NCBI GenBank assembly: GCA_964545075.1
Contig: CAZJFS010000121.1
Location: 1-13,609 of the forward strand
Length of the DNA stretch: 13,609 nucleotides
Reading direction: 5' to 3'
Source of the DNA: DAOPXV01 sp035352535
Lineage (GTDB): Bacteria; Muiribacteriota; UBA9980
This document shows positions 6,994 through 13,609 of the stretch, in pieces. The position numbers and the translations under genes are program-made. The notes beneath the pieces are model-generated. The model did no database searches, was not told where the DNA came from, and saw only the letters and a list, made by a program, of their open reading frames with translations. Position 1 is the first letter of the stretch; each line of letters starts with the position of its first letter.

Positions 6994-8100
6994 TTATAAT
7001 GTTATTTTGTGGCTTGATGCTGCTTTGGTAATCTGATGCCGTTTGGCGCCCGGTGTTATATATTCGAGGATATCGTAATTAGTGTTCCGCCGGGCGAGTC
7101 TGAAACCTGCATTGGTTGCCGCTTCGTAAAATTCTTTGACATTCGCGTCGTTAATAAGCCCGGTCGATCTGACGACTTTTTCTTCCATAAGTATTCCGCC
7201 GAAATCATTCGCGCCGAAAGCGAGTGCAAGCTGGGCCAGTTTCATTCCTTCAGTCACCCATCCGGAATGAATATTTTTGACGTTGTCGAATAAAAGTCTT
7301 GAAATAGCTACCGTTTTAATATAATCCACGCCGTCCGGCTGGTTGAAATTTGAAAGTTTCGTGCGCGCCGGCGAGAAAGGCCAGGGAATGAAAGCTCTGA
7401 ATCCTCCGGTTTCATCCTGAAGGTGTCTCACCTTCTCCATGCTTTTAAAGCGTTCTTCGAGTGTTTCGCCAAAACCGAAAACCATCGTAGCCGTGGATTT
7501 CATTCCGAGCTTATGAGCTTCACGCATTATCTGAAGCCATCTTTCGGAAGATATTTTATTGGGCGAGATCGCTTTTCTTATGCGGTTTATCAGTATTTCG
7601 CCGCCGCCGCCGGGAAGCGAATCAAGTCCGGCTTCTTGCAATGTCGCGAGAACGTAAGGCACACTTTTGTTGGAACCCTTTGCGATATGGTCTATTTCAG
7701 GCGGCGAAAGCGAATGAAGCGTCAGCTTTTTATATTTTTCCTTGATCATCTTCAGCATCTTAACATAAAAATCCAGCTTGAGCGCCGGGTTCAAACCGCC
7801 CTGAAGCATGATCTGCGTGCCGCCCAGTTTCACGAGTTCGTCGATCTTTCTCATCATTTCATTGAAAGGCAGTACAAAGCATTCCGCATGGTTTTTAGTT
7901 CTGAAAAAAGCGCAGAATTTACATTTGCAGCCGCAAATGTTCGTGTAAGTGACGTTTCTGTCCGCGACAAACGTTACCGTATCGCTTTTTTCTTTATGAA
8001 CGCGTCGTCTCATTTCATCAGCGGCGGCGCCTATTGTGAGAAGATCTGTTTCGTTATATATTTTTACGCAATCTTTTACGCTGAATCTTTCATTTGACAT
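6994..8100 (-). CDS. mqnC: cyclic dehypoxanthine futalosine synthase (radical SAM)
   Basis: Radical SAM enzyme that cyclises dehypoxanthine futalosine, forming the second ring of the naphthoquinone. The [4Fe-4S] motif is C56-x3-C60-x2-C63 in CGCKCKFCAF, preceded by the MqnC-type DRNVTYTN. GGTQIMLQGGLNP (93-105), HSLSPPEI (129-136), PGGGGEIL (163-170), TATMVFGFGET (203-213) and TGGFRAFIPW (231-240) all match MqnC rather than MqnE; GGTQIMLQGG and the IPW-PF ending tell them apart. 368 residues is normal. The ATG at 8100 has a GAGGAA site spaced rather far (about 11 bases). A 188-bp gap separates it from mqnA. CofG/CofH of F420 synthesis are relatives, but the MqnA and MqnE neighbours make the menaquinone role very likely. 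Confidence 0.93.
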   Translation of the reverse strand: MSNERFSVKDCVKIYNETDLLTIGAAADEMRRRVHKEKSDTVTFVADRNVTYTNICGCKCKFCAFFRTKNHAECFVLPFNEMMRKIDELVKLGGTQIMLQGGLNPALKLDFYVKMLKMIKEKYKKLTLHSLSPPEIDHIAKGSNKSVPYVLATLQEAGLDSLPGGGGEILINRIRKAISPNKISSERWLQIMREAHKLGMKSTATMVFGFGETLEERFKSMEKVRHLQDETGGFRAFIPWPFSPARTKLSNFNQPDGVDYIKTVAISRLLFDNVKNIHSGWVTEGMKLAQLALAFGANDFGGILMEEKVVRSTGLINDANVKEFYEAATNAGFRLARRNTNYDILEYITPGAKRHQITKAASSHKITL

Positions 8101-8288
8101 AATACAGTCAGTTCCTCTAAATAAGATTATTAACTTTCATGACACTTAATTAAAATGACCGAATTATAAGACTCGTCATTGGATTTGAACGAACCGTAGA
8201 TGAATCCTGAAATAGTTGCTAACACTAATAATGCCGGAATTCTTACGGTATTTTCAATGGCTGTTGGTGAAATAACAAATCTCTTAAA

Positions 8289-9158
8289 TTATTTAACGGC
8301 CGCGAGCAGCGCTATTTTTTTAAAACGCTTTTCGAATTCTTCAAGAGCCATAATATGTTCAGGTTTGAAATCGTAGTTCAAGCAGTTATAATAATCTTTC
8401 ATGATATTTTGGTCGATTCCGGATCTTGCCGAAACTTTTTCGGCAAACGCCGCTTTATTATCTCTGAAAAATTTAAGCCTCGACTGGATCTCGGCGGATA
8501 CAGTCTCGCAGGCCGCTTTGTTGTTGAAATAAAAATCCTTTTTCGCCGCAATAACGGCGAAAATGAATGGAAGCGATGTAAGGCTGTTCCAGAGTTCCGA
8601 AAGATCGTATATTCGAATTTTATTATTTTCTATTTTTGCGGCTTTTTCATAATAATGAAGCGCTTCGTCGCCTATCATCAGTATCGCCGACGGATTTCCA
8701 TTTTCCAGTTCGGATTCCACTTCGTCACGTTGAATTTTGACGGTTTTAAAATTTATGCGCGTATTTCCGAAAAATTCGCAGAGCATTATTTTGGCGAGAG
8801 CGGCCGAAGACGCCGATTCGTCGGTCAGATAAACGGTTTTTTCAGACAGGTCCGACATCGTGTATTTAGACGCCAGAAATACGGACATCACCTTTCCGGA
8901 AGCGGAAATGCAGGAACGGTTCATAAGTTGAAGATTTTCGCGGTTTTCGATGTAATGAAACGAAGAAACGCTCGAGATGTCAAGTTCGCCTTTCTTCATC
9001 ATTTCGTTCAATGCTGAAGGAGTATCGTACGTAATTTCAAATTTTGGACCTGAAGAATTTCTGTTGAGGCTTTCTTCGAAACTGGTCCCGTTAAAATCAT
9101 GGAATAGCGGAAGCGCGTTCAAGTATTTAATGCAGCCAATTTTAACGATGTCGCTCAT
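8289..9158 (-). CDS. mqnA: chorismate dehydratase MqnA
   Basis: First enzyme of the futalosine pathway: dehydrates chorismate to 3-[(1-carboxyvinyl)oxy]benzoate. The fold is that of a periplasmic-binding-protein-like cytosolic enzyme. Seen: N-terminal IGCIKYLNALPLF (7-19), the PSALNEMMKKGELDISSVSS segment (47-66) that lines the active site, a SGKVMSVFLAS strand, TDESASSAALAKIM, the AILMIGDEAL motif and an LTSLPFIFAV strand. 289 residues is typical. The ATG at 9158 directly abuts the TAA stop of mqnE (TAAATG), and AAGGAGTG stands just upstream inside the mqnE end, so translation is probably coupled. MqnD is a relative, but the motifs and the position after mqnE favour MqnA. Confidence 0.93.
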   Translation of the reverse strand: MSDIVKIGCIKYLNALPLFHDFNGTSFEESLNRNSSGPKFEITYDTPSALNEMMKKGELDISSVSSFHYIENRENLQLMNRSCISASGKVMSVFLASKYTMSDLSEKTVYLTDESASSAALAKIMLCEFFGNTRINFKTVKIQRDEVESELENGNPSAILMIGDEALHYYEKAAKIENNKIRIYDLSELWNSLTSLPFIFAVIAAKKDFYFNNKAACETVSAEIQSRLKFFRDNKAAFAEKVSARSGIDQNIMKDYYNCLNYDFKPEHIMALEEFEKRFKKIALLAAVK

Positions 9159-10253
9159 TTAACACTCCTTGATGATCTTTTTTGTATATGTTGAGTCGGT
9201 CCGGACAGCGATCCTGCCGGCGCCTTTTATGATCTTTATAAGGTCGGACTCGGTAACGCCTTCGACAAAGTTCGCGCCCGCGGCTTTTACTATGCGCTCG
9301 TCAAAAGACGTTCCGCCCAGATCGTTGGCGCCAAAAAACAGCGCGGTCTGGGCAAATTTCAATCCAAGAGAAGTATAGAGGGCTTTAACGCCGGGAAAAT
9401 TATCGAGAAAGATGCGTCCTACGGCAATTACCTTCAAATCGTCGTATCCCGTATTGACGCGATTTCTCACGATCTTTGTATTGGCCTGATGAAACGAAAG
9501 CGGAACCAGGCATTTAAAGCCGCCGGTGCGGTCCTGCAGAGTTCTAAGCATTTCGAGATGTTCGACGCGTTCGGCATCCGTTTCTATGTGACCGTACAGC
9601 ATCGTGGCGTTTGTTGAAATTCCAAGGCCATGGGCCTTTTCCATTATTTCGAGCCATTTTTTAGCGCTGATCTTTTTAGCGCAGATCTTATCGCGCACGC
9701 GCTTGTTGAAAATTTCAGCGCCGCCGCCAGGCATCGTATCAAGCCCGGCGTTCTTAAGCTTTTGCAAAACATCAGAAACTTCAAGCTTGGATATTTCAGC
9801 CAGATATTCGATCTCGACTGCTGTAAAAGCTTGAATGGATATGCCTTTTCTGATGGCCTTAACCGCTTTTAATAATTTCACGTAAAAATCGAGGCCGTAT
9901 TTCTTGTTGAGGCCGCCTACTATGTGGACCTCGAAAAGATCTTCCGGGTCGGTGCCCGCCATTTCTTTTACTTTGCTCATTATTTCATCGAAAGTAAGTT
10001 CGTAAGAACCGGCTTCTCCTGCATCTTTCGAGAATGCGCAGAGATCGCAGCGCAGTTCACAGACGTTGGTAGGATTGATGTTGAGGTTATAAGAATAATA
10101 AACCTCGTCAGAAGCGTTTTTTTTGCGCATGAAATCGGCCATTTTACCCAGGGCGAGAATGTCGCTCGAAGCGAAGAGCCGAAGCGCGTCTCCGGAGCTT
10201 ATCCGTACTCCTGAATATACCTTTTCTTCTATTTTTTGTAGAGTTTTATCCAT
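9159..10253 (-). CDS. mqnE: aminodeoxyfutalosine synthase MqnE (radical SAM)
   Basis: Radical SAM enzyme that adds the adenosyl radical to the MqnA product, giving 6-amino-6-deoxyfutalosine. The cluster motif is C65-x3-C69-x2-C72 in CELRCDLCAF. MqnE-type marks are HIVGGLN (110-116), PGGGAEIF (175-182), STNATMLYGHIET (213-225), LQDRTGGF (239-246) and the PLSFHQANT near 251-259; YGHIET and HQANT separate it from MqnC. 364 residues is normal. The ATG at 10253 has a weak GGTG site. Its 172-bp leader contains a GC-richer patch with possible pairing. mqnA follows with no gap. The use of MqnE implies the aminofutalosine branch, where a MTA/SAH-type nucleosidase (not here) removes adenine. Confidence 0.93.
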   Translation of the reverse strand: MDKTLQKIEEKVYSGVRISSGDALRLFASSDILALGKMADFMRKKNASDEVYYSYNLNINPTNVCELRCDLCAFSKDAGEAGSYELTFDEIMSKVKEMAGTDPEDLFEVHIVGGLNKKYGLDFYVKLLKAVKAIRKGISIQAFTAVEIEYLAEISKLEVSDVLQKLKNAGLDTMPGGGAEIFNKRVRDKICAKKISAKKWLEIMEKAHGLGISTNATMLYGHIETDAERVEHLEMLRTLQDRTGGFKCLVPLSFHQANTKIVRNRVNTGYDDLKVIAVGRIFLDNFPGVKALYTSLGLKFAQTALFFGANDLGGTSFDERIVKAAGANFVEGVTESDLIKIIKGAGRIAVRTDSTYTKKIIKEC

Positions 10254-10341
10254 ATGCGAGCACCATAACCATATTTTAGAATTTTATTACTATCATTTTA
10301 ACACTATATTTGGTAAAGCTTACAATCGCGTTTATCCGGCT

Positions 10342-10405
10342 GCGACCGCGGGTTGGGGCAATTAATATCCGGAAAGTCGTCTCAACCTCTTCCGTAGAGA
10401 AAGAG
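10342..10405 (+). other. GC-richer patch with possible pseudoknot pairing
   Basis: Between mqnP and mqnE. Read on the plus strand, GCGAC (10342-10346) can pair with GTCGT (10376-10380), and GGTTGGG (10351-10357) with CTCAACC (10381-10387), in an interleaved order that would form a pseudoknot; CTCTT (10387-10391) can pair with AAGAG (10401-10405). The two longer stems use G-U pairs and so work better on the plus strand, though both flanking genes are on the minus strand. It matches no RNA family that I recognise. Confidence 0.25.
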
Positions 10406-10425
10406 CTGGAAATTTAAAGCCATTT

Positions 10426-11289
10426 TTAAAGATAATAATTTAACAGCGTGCCGAAAAAAATAATGATTGAAACATAACCGTTAACATTAAAAAATGCTAT
10501 ATTTACATTTTCAAGATTACCGCCGCGTAAAAGCGAGTGTTCATAAACTAAAAACGCTGAACATATGAAGACTGAAGTATAATAAAAAAAATCGGCTGAT
10601 ATGAGATAACCGGTCAGAAAAAAAACTGCTACGGTAAATGCGTGAAGTGTGCGCGAAATGTATAGAGCATTTTGCATGCCACAAATGACGGGAAGTGAAT
10701 GTAATTTTTCGGTTTTGTCAAATTCAATGTCCTGGCATGCGTAAATAATGTCGAAACCTGCGCTCCACAATAAAACCGCTGCTGATAGTATCAGCGGGGC
10801 CCAATTCATTACAGGTCTTACCGCAAGATAGCCTCCCATAGGCGCGATCGCGAGAACAAGTCCTAAAACAAAGTGTGAAAAAGATGTGAACCGCTTGGTC
10901 CATGAGTAAAAAAACATCAAAAAAAGCGCGAGCGGTGCAAGTTTTAAGCAAACCATGTTCAGATTGTATGCAGCATAGAAAAATATAGAGAGCGATAAAG
11001 TTATTAAAGACCAGACGGCCGGGAGTGATAATAATTTTTTAGGAAGTGCGCGATTTTGCGTACGGGGATTTTTAGCATCTATGCGCCGGTCGGCGATGCG
11101 GTTGAAAGCCATGGCTGCCGTTCTTGCGCCGATCATGGCCAATAAAATGTAAAATATCCTGTCAAAAGGAACCGGGCCTTCCGCGCCCATCAACGCGCCC
11201 ATGAAAGCGAAGGGCAGAGCGAATATGGTGTGTTCGAACTTGACCAGTTCGGCAGTGATCTTGATTTTTTCGAATAATGTTTTAATCAA
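10426..11289 (-). CDS. mqnP: UbiA-family prenyltransferase, MqnP-like
   Basis: Integral membrane prenyltransferase that would attach the polyprenyl chain to the naphthoate of the futalosine pathway. The two Mg-diphosphate sites are present: NRIADRRID (NxxxDxxxD) with DAKNPRT after it, and DIEFDKTEKLHSLP (DxxxD). About eight or nine hydrophobic helices follow LVKFEHTIFALPFA, the usual N-terminal signature. I chose the TTG at 11289 because a GGAAAGG site stands five bases upstream (11301-11295) and about 16 residues before KFEHT is the normal family length. The frame is also open from a TTG at 11346 with a poor site, which would add 19 residues. It is the first gene of the block, with its own promoter at 11376-11404. 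Menaquinone rather than heme or ubiquinone use is inferred from neighbours. Confidence 0.88.
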   Translation of the reverse strand: MIKTLFEKIKITAELVKFEHTIFALPFAFMGALMGAEGPVPFDRIFYILLAMIGARTAAMAFNRIADRRIDAKNPRTQNRALPKKLLSLPAVWSLITLSLSIFFYAAYNLNMVCLKLAPLALFLMFFYSWTKRFTSFSHFVLGLVLAIAPMGGYLAVRPVMNWAPLILSAAVLLWSAGFDIIYACQDIEFDKTEKLHSLPVICGMQNALYISRTLHAFTVAVFFLTGYLISADFFYYTSVFICSAFLVYEHSLLRGGNLENVNIAFFNVNGYVSIIIFFGTLLNYYL

Positions 11290-11375
11290 TTCGGCCTTTC
11301 CAGGAAATCGGAGAAAAATCGCATGTTGTAATGAAGTGAACCGCAAGAGTCCGCTTTTATAAGGAAAGCCTTATT

Positions 11376-11404
11376 ATTATATTAAATTTCTTTCAAAAAT
11401 TCAA
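11376..11404 (-). promoter_or_regulatory. sigma-70 promoter of mqnP
   Basis: On the minus strand TTGAAT (11404-11399) and a perfect TATAAT (11381-11376) are 17 bp apart. Transcription would start near 11369, giving a leader of about 80 bases to the chosen TTG start. The -35 box touches the first of the 22-bp direct repeats. Confidence 0.75.
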
Positions 11405-11470
11405 GTTAAAAGTTTTTATGCGTCACAAAAATTTGACAGTTAAAAGTTTTTATGCGTCAAGTTTTTATGC
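11404..11470 (+). repeat. direct repeats abutting the mqnP -35 box
   Basis: A 22-bp sequence is repeated exactly at 11404-11425 and 11438-11459 (34 bp apart, about three helical turns), and its AGTTTTTATGC part recurs at 11460-11470. The first copy overlaps the outer edge of the -35 hexamer. The same 11-mer occurs at 3641-3651 near the response-regulator -10 box. The position fits activator sites or an A-rich UP-type element; this is inference. Confidence 0.65.
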
Positions 11471-11542
11471 TTTTGCGGGTGAGCATTGTTAGAATTTGCG
11501 GGACGGATTAAAAAATGCGGCGCCTGATATTTTTGACGGTTT

Positions 11543-12154
11543 TTATACGGCCGGCTGAATAATTACCGCCATCTTTTTCCGCGTCGCTACGATGAGATGC
11601 CATAAAATGAAAAGGCTTATCAGGCCTGAGAGAACCATGGAACATGGGTGGCTCCAGTAAACGCCGTTAACGCCCCATCTGGATGAAAGAACATATGCGA
11701 ACGATATTCTGGCCAGGATAAATCTGAAGAGGTTTATGAAAAAAACATAGCCCGGATGTTTGAGGCCCTGGGCGATGCCAAATAGCGTCAATTCGAAAGG
11801 CACCATGAAATATCCCATGGCTGAGACGCTTATGACGTAACTGCCAAGCTCCAGGACGTCGAGTTCAGGTTTGAAAACGGCGAGAACTGCATGCGGGCAA
11901 GAAATAAAAAGGGCAGCCGCGCTGAGCGTGACGAAAAAGACAGGTATGCAGATTGACATTGCGGCGAGGGCTTTCGTGCTTACCAATGAAACAAAAACCT
12001 TATCCATGATGGCGTAAAAGTTCTGAAAGAACATCGAAAGCATGGAGGGGACAGCCAGCATTAAAAGAACCCGCCAGGCATCGCCGCTTCCGCAGCCTTC
12101 CTTGGTGCCGGTTATTCCAAATCTTTCTCTAATAATATCGATAACTCTTGTCAT
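11543..12154 (-). CDS. MATE-type transporter with large internal in-frame deletion
   Basis: MATE proteins are 12-helix drug or metabolite antiporters of about 450 residues. This frame has only 203. Residues about 27-84 match the start of a MATE protein, helices 1-2, with VPSMLSMFFQNFYAIMDKVFVS and ALAAMSICIPVF. From about residue 85 the sequence matches the last part, helices 10-12: a LAVFKPELDVLELGSYVI segment, MVPFELTLFGIAQGLKHPG, and a final helix ending in a short basic tail. About 240 central residues are missing, and the frame is kept across the join near base 11900. Six helices or so remain, so normal transport is unlikely. The ATG at 12154 lacks a clear ribosome site. Probably a decaying gene; a functional mini-protein cannot be excluded. 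Confidence 0.75.
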   Translation of the reverse strand: MTRVIDIIRERFGITGTKEGCGSGDAWRVLLMLAVPSMLSMFFQNFYAIMDKVFVSLVSTKALAAMSICIPVFFVTLSAAALFISCPHAVLAVFKPELDVLELGSYVISVSAMGYFMVPFELTLFGIAQGLKHPGYVFFINLFRFILARISFAYVLSSRWGVNGVYWSHPCSMVLSGLISLFILWHLIVATRKKMAVIIQPAV

Positions 12155-12240
12155 GAGATCGGCGTCGATAGAAACGGACCGGCCGTTAGCGTGAATTTTA
12201 TTTTCAAGCTTTACCTTCGCTTAATATTGCCGGTAAAATA

Positions 12241-12288
12241 TATCAGATAAAATTAAGAAAAGCAATATCATGATATTTTTAACTGATA
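12241..12288. repeat. nested palindromes between the HAD and MATE genes
   Basis: TATCAG (12241-12246) and CTGATA (12283-12288) form outer arms around a perfect 14-bp palindrome AATATCATGATATT (12264-12277). It lies in the 222-bp gap downstream of the HAD gene and upstream of the MATE remnant. It may be a weak transcription end or a protein site; the stems are AT-rich and there is no clean U-run on the minus strand. Confidence 0.35.
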
Positions 12289-12376
12289 GACGTTATCGAA
12301 CAATTTAGTGAAATGGTTATTTCAAAGGTATGATAAAATTTTAAAACCTGTTAATTTTGAATTTATGGACAAGCTG

Positions 12377-13033
12377 TTACTGTATGAACATCGAGCGCTC
12401 GATGTCGTTAAAATCAGTTATAATATCATAATTCCAATTGCTATAATCCTCGTTGTTGGAATTTACAATGAATATCTTTCCGATCCCGGCTTTTTCGGCC
12501 GCTATGATGCCGGATACTGAGTCTTCAAAGACCACAAGCTCATCAGGTTCGACGTCGAGGACCTTTATAGCTTCAAGAAAAAGGTCGGGATGAGGTTTCC
12601 CTCTCAAAATACCGTTGTTATAAACTATTTTTTCGCGATCGAATAATTCGTTGAGTTTGAGATGAGAAAAATAAAAATCGACATTTTCAAGACCCGAAGA
12701 CGTCGCGATCGTATATTTGATATTGGAAGATCTTAAAAAAAATATGAGTTCGCGGGCTCCCGGCGCCAAAGGCAGCTTCTTTTCACGGCTGATGTTTTGA
12801 TAAGTGGTTTCCTTTTCCATGGTATATTCATAGATCTCTGCCGCGCTTAAATTCCGCTCGAAAATCCCTTGGAATATGTCGTTATTCGTTTTACCGTGGA
12901 TCTTTTCTTTTTTTTCGGCGGCGGTAAGAACTATGTTATGCTTCTTTAAAAAAATATCGAACGCCTGATCGTGTAGCGGCGTATCCCAATAAAGCGTTCC
13001 GTTAAAATCGAATATGACTCCCCGATATTTCAT
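12377..13033 (-). CDS. HAD-family phosphatase, beta-phosphoglucomutase-like
   Basis: A 218-residue haloacid dehalogenase-type hydrolase of the group with a helical cap after motif I, containing phosphatases and phosphoglucomutases of sugar phosphates. Motif I is FDFNGTL with nucleophile D9; the usual second aspartate at position 11 is asparagine. Motif II is TIATSS (T111/S112), the lysine is K146 in GKPHPD, and the metal site is E170-D171 in VFEDSVSG. The cap domain spans about residues 17-85. The ATG at 13033 has a good AGAGGA site six bases upstream. It appears to be a single-gene unit. Substrate unknown. The Asn variant of motif I exists in other HAD proteins, so the enzyme need not be dead, but the proton-donor step must differ. 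Confidence 0.88.
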   Translation of the reverse strand: MKYRGVIFDFNGTLYWDTPLHDQAFDIFLKKHNIVLTAAEKKEKIHGKTNNDIFQGIFERNLSAAEIYEYTMEKETTYQNISREKKLPLAPGARELIFFLRSSNIKYTIATSSGLENVDFYFSHLKLNELFDREKIVYNNGILRGKPHPDLFLEAIKVLDVEPDELVVFEDSVSGIIAAEKAGIGKIFIVNSNNEDYSNWNYDIITDFNDIERSMFIQ

Positions 13034-13300
13034 TTGTTTTCCTCTAATCTCATTTATTTTGGTCCGACAGAACCACGGCGAAATTTTTAATATTGATTAG
13101 TCCGCTATTTGGGGCCGGCAGTTTTTTTAGTTTGTATCTCCAGTAAAATTTGACGGTAATGATAACATAATTAGCAAAGCGTTTCAATCAAAATTTGATA
13201 TTAAAAACTCAGACTGGATATTGTTTTCATATTTCATTTAAACAGATTTTTTTGAAATTTTATAATTATTAAAACTCATGAAAATCCTGTGATTTTTAAC
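13034..13300. other. gene-free divergent intergenic region
   Basis: No gene seen. It separates the minus-strand HAD gene from the plus-strand unit at the right edge and is rich in A and T runs. The HAD promoter must be here, but I see only weak candidate boxes. Confidence 0.5.
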
Positions 13301-13329
13301 TTGACATTATTACCTGAATTAAATATACT
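13301..13329 (+). promoter_or_regulatory. near-perfect sigma-70 promoter, plus strand
   Basis: TTGACA (13301-13306), 17 bp, TATACT (13324-13329). Transcription would start near 13336, about 70 bases before the first ATG of the partial frame at the right edge. Confidence 0.85.
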
Positions 13330-13407
13330 ATGTTAAGTTTTTAAAATAAGACCTTCTGACGTCTGATTAAGTAAAAATACTTGACGCTAAACAGCAAAAA
13401 TAATCCA

Positions 13408-13609
13408 ATGGCTACCAGTTATTCAGGAAGCGGATATCTGGCCGAAGAACTTGGGAAACATGGATATTTTTTCGGTGGAATCCAGCCGCAGTGGTTCGAC
13501 ACTGACGGGTTTCTAATGCAAAAGACCAATTTCATGCCGAATTTTGACGTCATCAAGCTGCGCTCGCAGCGGGCGAAAAAAATACTGGAATATATTAAGG
13601 CTGATCATG
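13408..13609 (+). CDS. partial frame resembling the C-terminal end of a GNAT-type protein
   Basis: The frame is open from 13375 and runs off the window; the first ATG is at 13408. The 67 visible residues read like a C-terminal domain, with AEELGKHGYFFGGIQPQWFDTDG followed by an LMQK strand and SQRAKKILEYI helix. From memory this resembles the tail of GNAT acetyltransferases, some of which are fused to anti-sigma-type ATPases, where a G-F/Y-F-F-G-G turn and a WF-DGxLLMQK strand precede the last helix. If so, the N-terminal part is missing. No ribosome site precedes the ATG, although a strong promoter lies 80 bp upstream. It may be a truncated gene joined to a promoter, or a short unknown protein. 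Family call is weak. Confidence 0.4.
   Translation, partial: MATSYSGSGYLAEELGKHGYFFGGIQPQWFDTDGFLMQKTNFMPNFDVIKLRSQRAKKILEYIKADH

Noticed and set aside
8160..8200. GTTCAAATCC on the minus strand, like a tRNA T-loop
   Set aside because: The T-stem does not pair and no acceptor, D or anticodon arm can be built around it.
8200..8376. Plus-strand frame of 58 codons in the mqnC-mqnA gap with a GEITNLL stretch faintly like CheX
   Set aside because: No ribosome site, it starts right after a stop codon, half of it lies antisense to mqnA, and the likeness covers under 15 residues.
7423..9017. Long plus-strand frames opposite mqnC and mqnA (up to about 220 codons)
   Set aside because: They are antisense to well-supported genes, show no known motifs and are explained by the base composition of those genes.
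6994..10253. The two radical SAM genes as CofG/CofH of F420 synthesis
   Set aside because: Motifs fit MqnC and MqnE in detail, and mqnA, a UbiA-type enzyme and menG lie beside them.
12389..12404. Perfect 16-bp palindrome CATCGAGCGCTCGATG
   Set aside because: It lies inside the end of the HAD coding sequence and has no loop or U-run; a single occurrence without support for a function.
12308..12520. Plus-strand frame of 70 codons
   Set aside because: Mostly antisense to the HAD gene, no ribosome site and no recognisable domain.

Overview
The window is an AT-rich bacterial chromosome segment with compact, mostly minus-strand operons. The organism makes a type IV pilin-like protein and menaquinone by the futalosine route. 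I cannot place it in a phylum. The pilin, the free-standing response regulator and the futalosine genes would fit several little-cultured anaerobic lineages, but nothing here is diagnostic. I see no tRNA, rRNA, CRISPR array, insertion sequence or phage gene.

Layout. Bases 1-686 (+) hold the end of a DppB/OppB-type ABC permease. It is followed by about 350 bp of decayed-looking DNA with a degenerate copy of the permease tail, an 18-bp tandem duplication and one copy of a dispersed 24-bp motif. On the minus strand come a small YciI-like protein (1034-1336), a clean intrinsic terminator (1478-1520), and a two-gene unit: a response regulator with a cysteine-rich, FHA-like tail (2797-3552), then an exported phospholipase D-like protein (1542-2753). 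A second gene-poor stretch (3553-3929) carries another copy of the 24-bp motif. Next is a three-gene operon, ubiX-dgt-pilin (6042 down to 3930), with a perfect consensus sigma-70 promoter (TTGACA-17-TATAAT) in front of ubiX.

From 6121 to 11289 (minus) lies a menaquinone block in transcription order: mqnP-like UbiA prenyltransferase, mqnE, mqnA, mqnC, menG, then ubiX from its own promoter. MqnA makes 3-enolpyruvyl-benzoate from chorismate. MqnE joins this to SAM to give aminodeoxyfutalosine. After base removal by an enzyme not encoded here, MqnC cyclises the product. The UbiA enzyme prenylates the naphthoate, UbiX supplies prenyl-FMN to a UbiD-type decarboxylase (not in the window), and MenG does the last C-methylation. 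mqnD, a futalosine or aminofutalosine nucleosidase, and the UbiD partner must lie elsewhere. The mqnP promoter (TTGAAT-17-TATAAT) has 22-bp direct repeats abutting its -35 box.

The right end has a MATE-type transporter gene that has lost its central half in frame (11543-12154), a HAD phosphatase of the beta-phosphoglucomutase type with Asn at the general acid/base position (12377-13033), a gene-free stretch, and a perfect -35 with near-perfect -10 promoter on the plus strand (13301-13329). That promoter points at an open frame that looks like only the C-terminal end of a larger protein and runs off the window.

I did not find a clear new multi-gene system. The best leads are the response regulator with the cysteine insertion, the 24-bp dispersed motif, the repeats at the mqnP promoter, and the ubiX-dgt-pilin operon.
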